From positions 1-8,427 of the forward strand of contig CALYRA010000027.1 of the NCBI GenBank assembly GCA_945292135.1: a stretch of DNA of 8,427 nucleotides. Reading direction: 5' to 3'. Below the pieces are notes generated by a model. The model searched no databases. It had not been told where the DNA came from and saw only the letters and a list, made by a program, of their open reading frames with translations. The DNA is from an uncultured Dysgonomonas sp. GTDB taxonomy: Bacteria; Bacteroidota; Bacteroidia; Bacteroidales; Dysgonomonadaceae. Positions 6,490 to 8,427 of the stretch are shown in pieces (position 1 is the first letter of the stretch; each line of letters starts with the position of its first letter). The position numbers were made by a program, and so were the translations under genes.

Positions 6490-6936
6490 ATGATAATAGA
6501 CAGCTTAAAAAATACGAAACCGTATGAACATATTCACCCTTTGTTCAAAAAAGCGTTTGAGTATTTGAAATCGGTTGATTTCGCTAAAACGCCTACCGGG
6601 AAAGTAAAACTTGAGGGCGACAAATTATATGTTATTGTCAGCGACAGCGAATTGAAAACGAAGGAAGAAGCGAAATTAGAAGTTCACAATGAATATATAG
6701 ACATCCAATTGCCAATCAGTAAATGCGAAACTTTCGGGTGGACTTGTCGCGCCAATTTGAAAGATGAAATCGAGCCTTTTAATAAAGATAAAGACATCCA
6801 ATTCTTTAATGATAAACCCGATACCCATTTTACGGTAGAACCCGGTAATTTTCTAATATTTTTTTCGGGAGACGGACATGCCCCCTGTATAGGAGAAGGA
6901 ATAATACGTAAAGTCGTAGTCAAAATTAAATTGTAG
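6490..6936 (+). CDS. YhcH/YjgK/YiaL-family protein (DUF386)
   Basis: This 148-residue protein has the normal length of the YhcH/YjgK/YiaL family, whose members form a cupin-like beta barrel. The signature EVHNEYIDIQLPI (Glu64, His66, Asp71) and the C-terminal FFSGDGHAPCIGEG (His130) hold the residues that bind the metal in family structures. The family includes EbgC, the small subunit of evolved beta-galactosidase, and proteins encoded in sialic acid or sugar-acid catabolic operons; it is thought to act on sugars, perhaps as an isomerase or anomerase, but the reaction is not settled. The protein has no signal peptide and should be cytosolic. Here it lies between a small secreted protein and a branching enzyme, with 33- and 26-nt gaps, and no sialic acid genes are visible. 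The context therefore only suggests a carbohydrate role. Confidence 0.93.
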   Translation: MIIDSLKNTKPYEHIHPLFKKAFEYLKSVDFAKTPTGKVKLEGDKLYVIVSDSELKTKEEAKLEVHNEYIDIQLPISKCETFGWTCRANLKDEIEPFNKDKDIQFFNDKPDTHFTVEPGNFLIFFSGDGHAPCIGEGIIRKVVVKIKL

Positions 6937-6962
6937 AAAGCCAAAAATAAAATACCTGAATA

Positions 6963-8427
6963 ATGCTTAAACTATTAAAACAAGATCCATGGCTCGAACC
7001 ATACGCCGAAGCCATAGAGGGAAGATATGAATATACCCGGCAGAAAGAAAGTCTGATAACAGATAATGGGAAAACAACCTTATATGATTTCGCATCGGGG
7101 TATTTATATTTCGGTTTGCACAAAACAGGTCAAAAGTGGATATTCAGAGAATGGGCTCCTAACGCTACCCGAATATATTTGATAGGCACTTTCAATAATT
7201 GGGAAAAACGAGAAGAATTTAAGTTAAAGAAGAATGACTCCGGACAATGGGAGATAGAAATGCCTTTGACCGCGATAAAACATGAAGACCTTTTCAAACT
7301 ATATATTTATTGGGAAGGCGGCGAAGGCGAACGCATTCCCGCTTGGGCAACGCGAGTAGTTCAGGATGAAAATACAAAAATCTTCAGCGCACAGGTTTGG
7401 TCGCCCGAAAGACCCTACGAATATAAAAGCCGAAAATTTAAACCCGATGTAGATCCGCTATTGATTTATGAATGTCATATCGGTATGGCGACCGAAGAAT
7501 TCAGGGTAGGGACATATGAAGAATTCAGAACCAACGTATTGCCGCGAATAAAAGACGATGGATATAATGCCATCCAGATAATGGCTATACAAGAACATCC
7601 TTACTACGGATCGTTCGGATATCACGTCTCCAGTTTTTTCGCCCCATCGTCACGATTCGGAACGCCTGATGAATTGAAACGCTTGATAGATGAAGCGCAC
7701 CAATCAGGTATAGCTGTTATCATGGATATAGTACACTCCCATGCCGTAAAAAATGAAGTAGAAGGATTGGGGCGTTTAGACGGATCATATGATCTTTACT
7801 TTCACAGTGGAGCGCGTCGAGAACATGCCGCGTGGGATTCGCTTCTTTTCGATTATGGAAAACCCGAAGTCCTTCATTTCCTGCTTTCCAATTGTAAATA
7901 TTGGCTCGAAGAATACCAATTTGACGGGTTCAGATTCGATGGAGTTACGTCCATGCTATATTACAGTCATGGATTAGGCGACAAATTTGCAGGATATGGC
8001 GATTATTTCAATGGAAATGAAGATGAAGATGCGATAGCCTATCTTACATTAGCCAATAAACTGATACATGAAATCAATCCGCAGGCGATCACGATAGCCG
8101 AAGAAGTCAGCGGAATGCCCGGATTAGCAGCCAAAATAAAAGATGGAGGATTTGGATTTGATTATCGCATGGCGATGAATATACCCGATTATTGGATAAA
8201 GACGATAAAAGAGAAAAAAGATCAGGAATGGAAGCCTACAAGTATATTCTGGGAATTGACAAATAGACGGGAAGACGAAAAAACAATTTCTTATGCAGAG
8301 AGCCACGATCAGGCTTTGGTTGGGGACAAAACGCTTATATTTAGGATGATAGATGCCGATATGTATTGGTATATGTCAAAATTGGGAGAAAGTTCTTACG
8401 CCACAGACCGAGGAATAGCATTGGATA
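6963..8427 (+). CDS. glgB: 1,4-alpha-glucan (glycogen) branching enzyme, eukaryote-like GH13_8 type, 3' end missing
   Basis: The frame is open from ATG 6963 to the window edge (488 codons); family members run to about 650-700 residues, so the C-terminal beta domain is missing. A CBM48-like domain lies at about 57-102 (REWAPNATRIYLIGTFNNW). The GH13 catalytic regions follow: DIVHSHA (Asp255, His258, His260), DGFRFDGVTSM (nucleophile Asp326), AEEVSGMP (acid/base Glu380) and ESHDQALVGDKT (Asp449). The segments FGYHVSSFFAPSSRFGTP, LLSNCKYWLEEYQFDGFRFD and TNRREDEKTISYAESHDQAL closely resemble human GBE1 rather than E. coli GlgB, so I place it in the GH13_8-type group also found in Bacteroidota. 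The enzyme creates alpha-1,6 branches in glycogen in the cytosol. It follows the YhcH-family gene by 26 nt and is likely co-transcribed. Confidence 0.95.
   Translation, partial: MLKLLKQDPWLEPYAEAIEGRYEYTRQKESLITDNGKTTLYDFASGYLYFGLHKTGQKWIFREWAPNATRIYLIGTFNNWEKREEFKLKKNDSGQWEIEMPLTAIKHEDLFKLYIYWEGGEGERIPAWATRVVQDENTKIFSAQVWSPERPYEYKSRKFKPDVDPLLIYECHIGMATEEFRVGTYEEFRTNVLPRIKDDGYNAIQIMAIQEHPYYGSFGYHVSSFFAPSSRFGTPDELKRLIDEAHQSGIAVIMDIVHSHAVKNEVEGLGRLDGSYDLYFHSGARREHAAWDSLLFDYGKPEVLHFLLSNCKYWLEEYQFDGFRFDGVTSMLYYSHGLGDKFAGYGDYFNGNEDEDAIAYLTLANKLIHEINPQAITIAEEVSGMPGLAAKIKDGGFGFDYRMAMNIPDYWIKTIKEKKDQEWKPTSIFWELTNRREDEKTISYAESHDQALVGDKTLIFRMIDADMYWYMSKLGESSYATDRGIALD

Overview
The window looks like chromosomal DNA of a low-GC member of the Bacteroidales. 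Several Bacteroidota features support this: promoters that fit the TTTG / TAnnTTTG pattern, no obvious Shine-Dalgarno sites, an exported M3-family peptidase with a lipoprotein-type signal, and a eukaryote-like (GH13_8-type) glycogen branching enzyme. The exact genus cannot be read from the sequence; something near Dysgonomonas or Porphyromonadaceae would fit. No rRNA, tRNA, CRISPR array, insertion sequence or phage gene was seen.

The left two thirds (1-5854) is transcribed leftward. In transcription order it holds: an M3-family zinc metallopeptidase (dcp-like, exported); efp (elongation factor P) with its own promoter and a strong intrinsic terminator; a membrane-anchored TPR protein gene interrupted by an in-frame TAA at codon 42; radC, whose start overlaps the end of the TPR gene by 11 nt; and the 5' end of a DUF59/MIP18-type Fe-S assembly gene (sufT-like) with its own candidate promoter.

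The right third (6031-8427) is transcribed rightward and is closely spaced, with gaps of 33 and 26 nt: a small secreted or lipoprotein-like protein of unknown function, a YhcH/YjgK/YiaL-family protein, and a 1,4-alpha-glucan branching enzyme that runs off the window. A 176-bp divergent intergenic region separates the two halves. It contains homopolymer tracts and an 18-bp inverted repeat.

Most of the window is ordinary housekeeping sequence. The part most worth a second look is the TPR locus. A continuous reading frame of about 670 codons, starting with a clear transmembrane anchor, is cut by one stop codon. The same gene carries an in-frame 27-bp x 4 minisatellite that joins two homologous halves of the protein. 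No convincing new multi-gene system was found.
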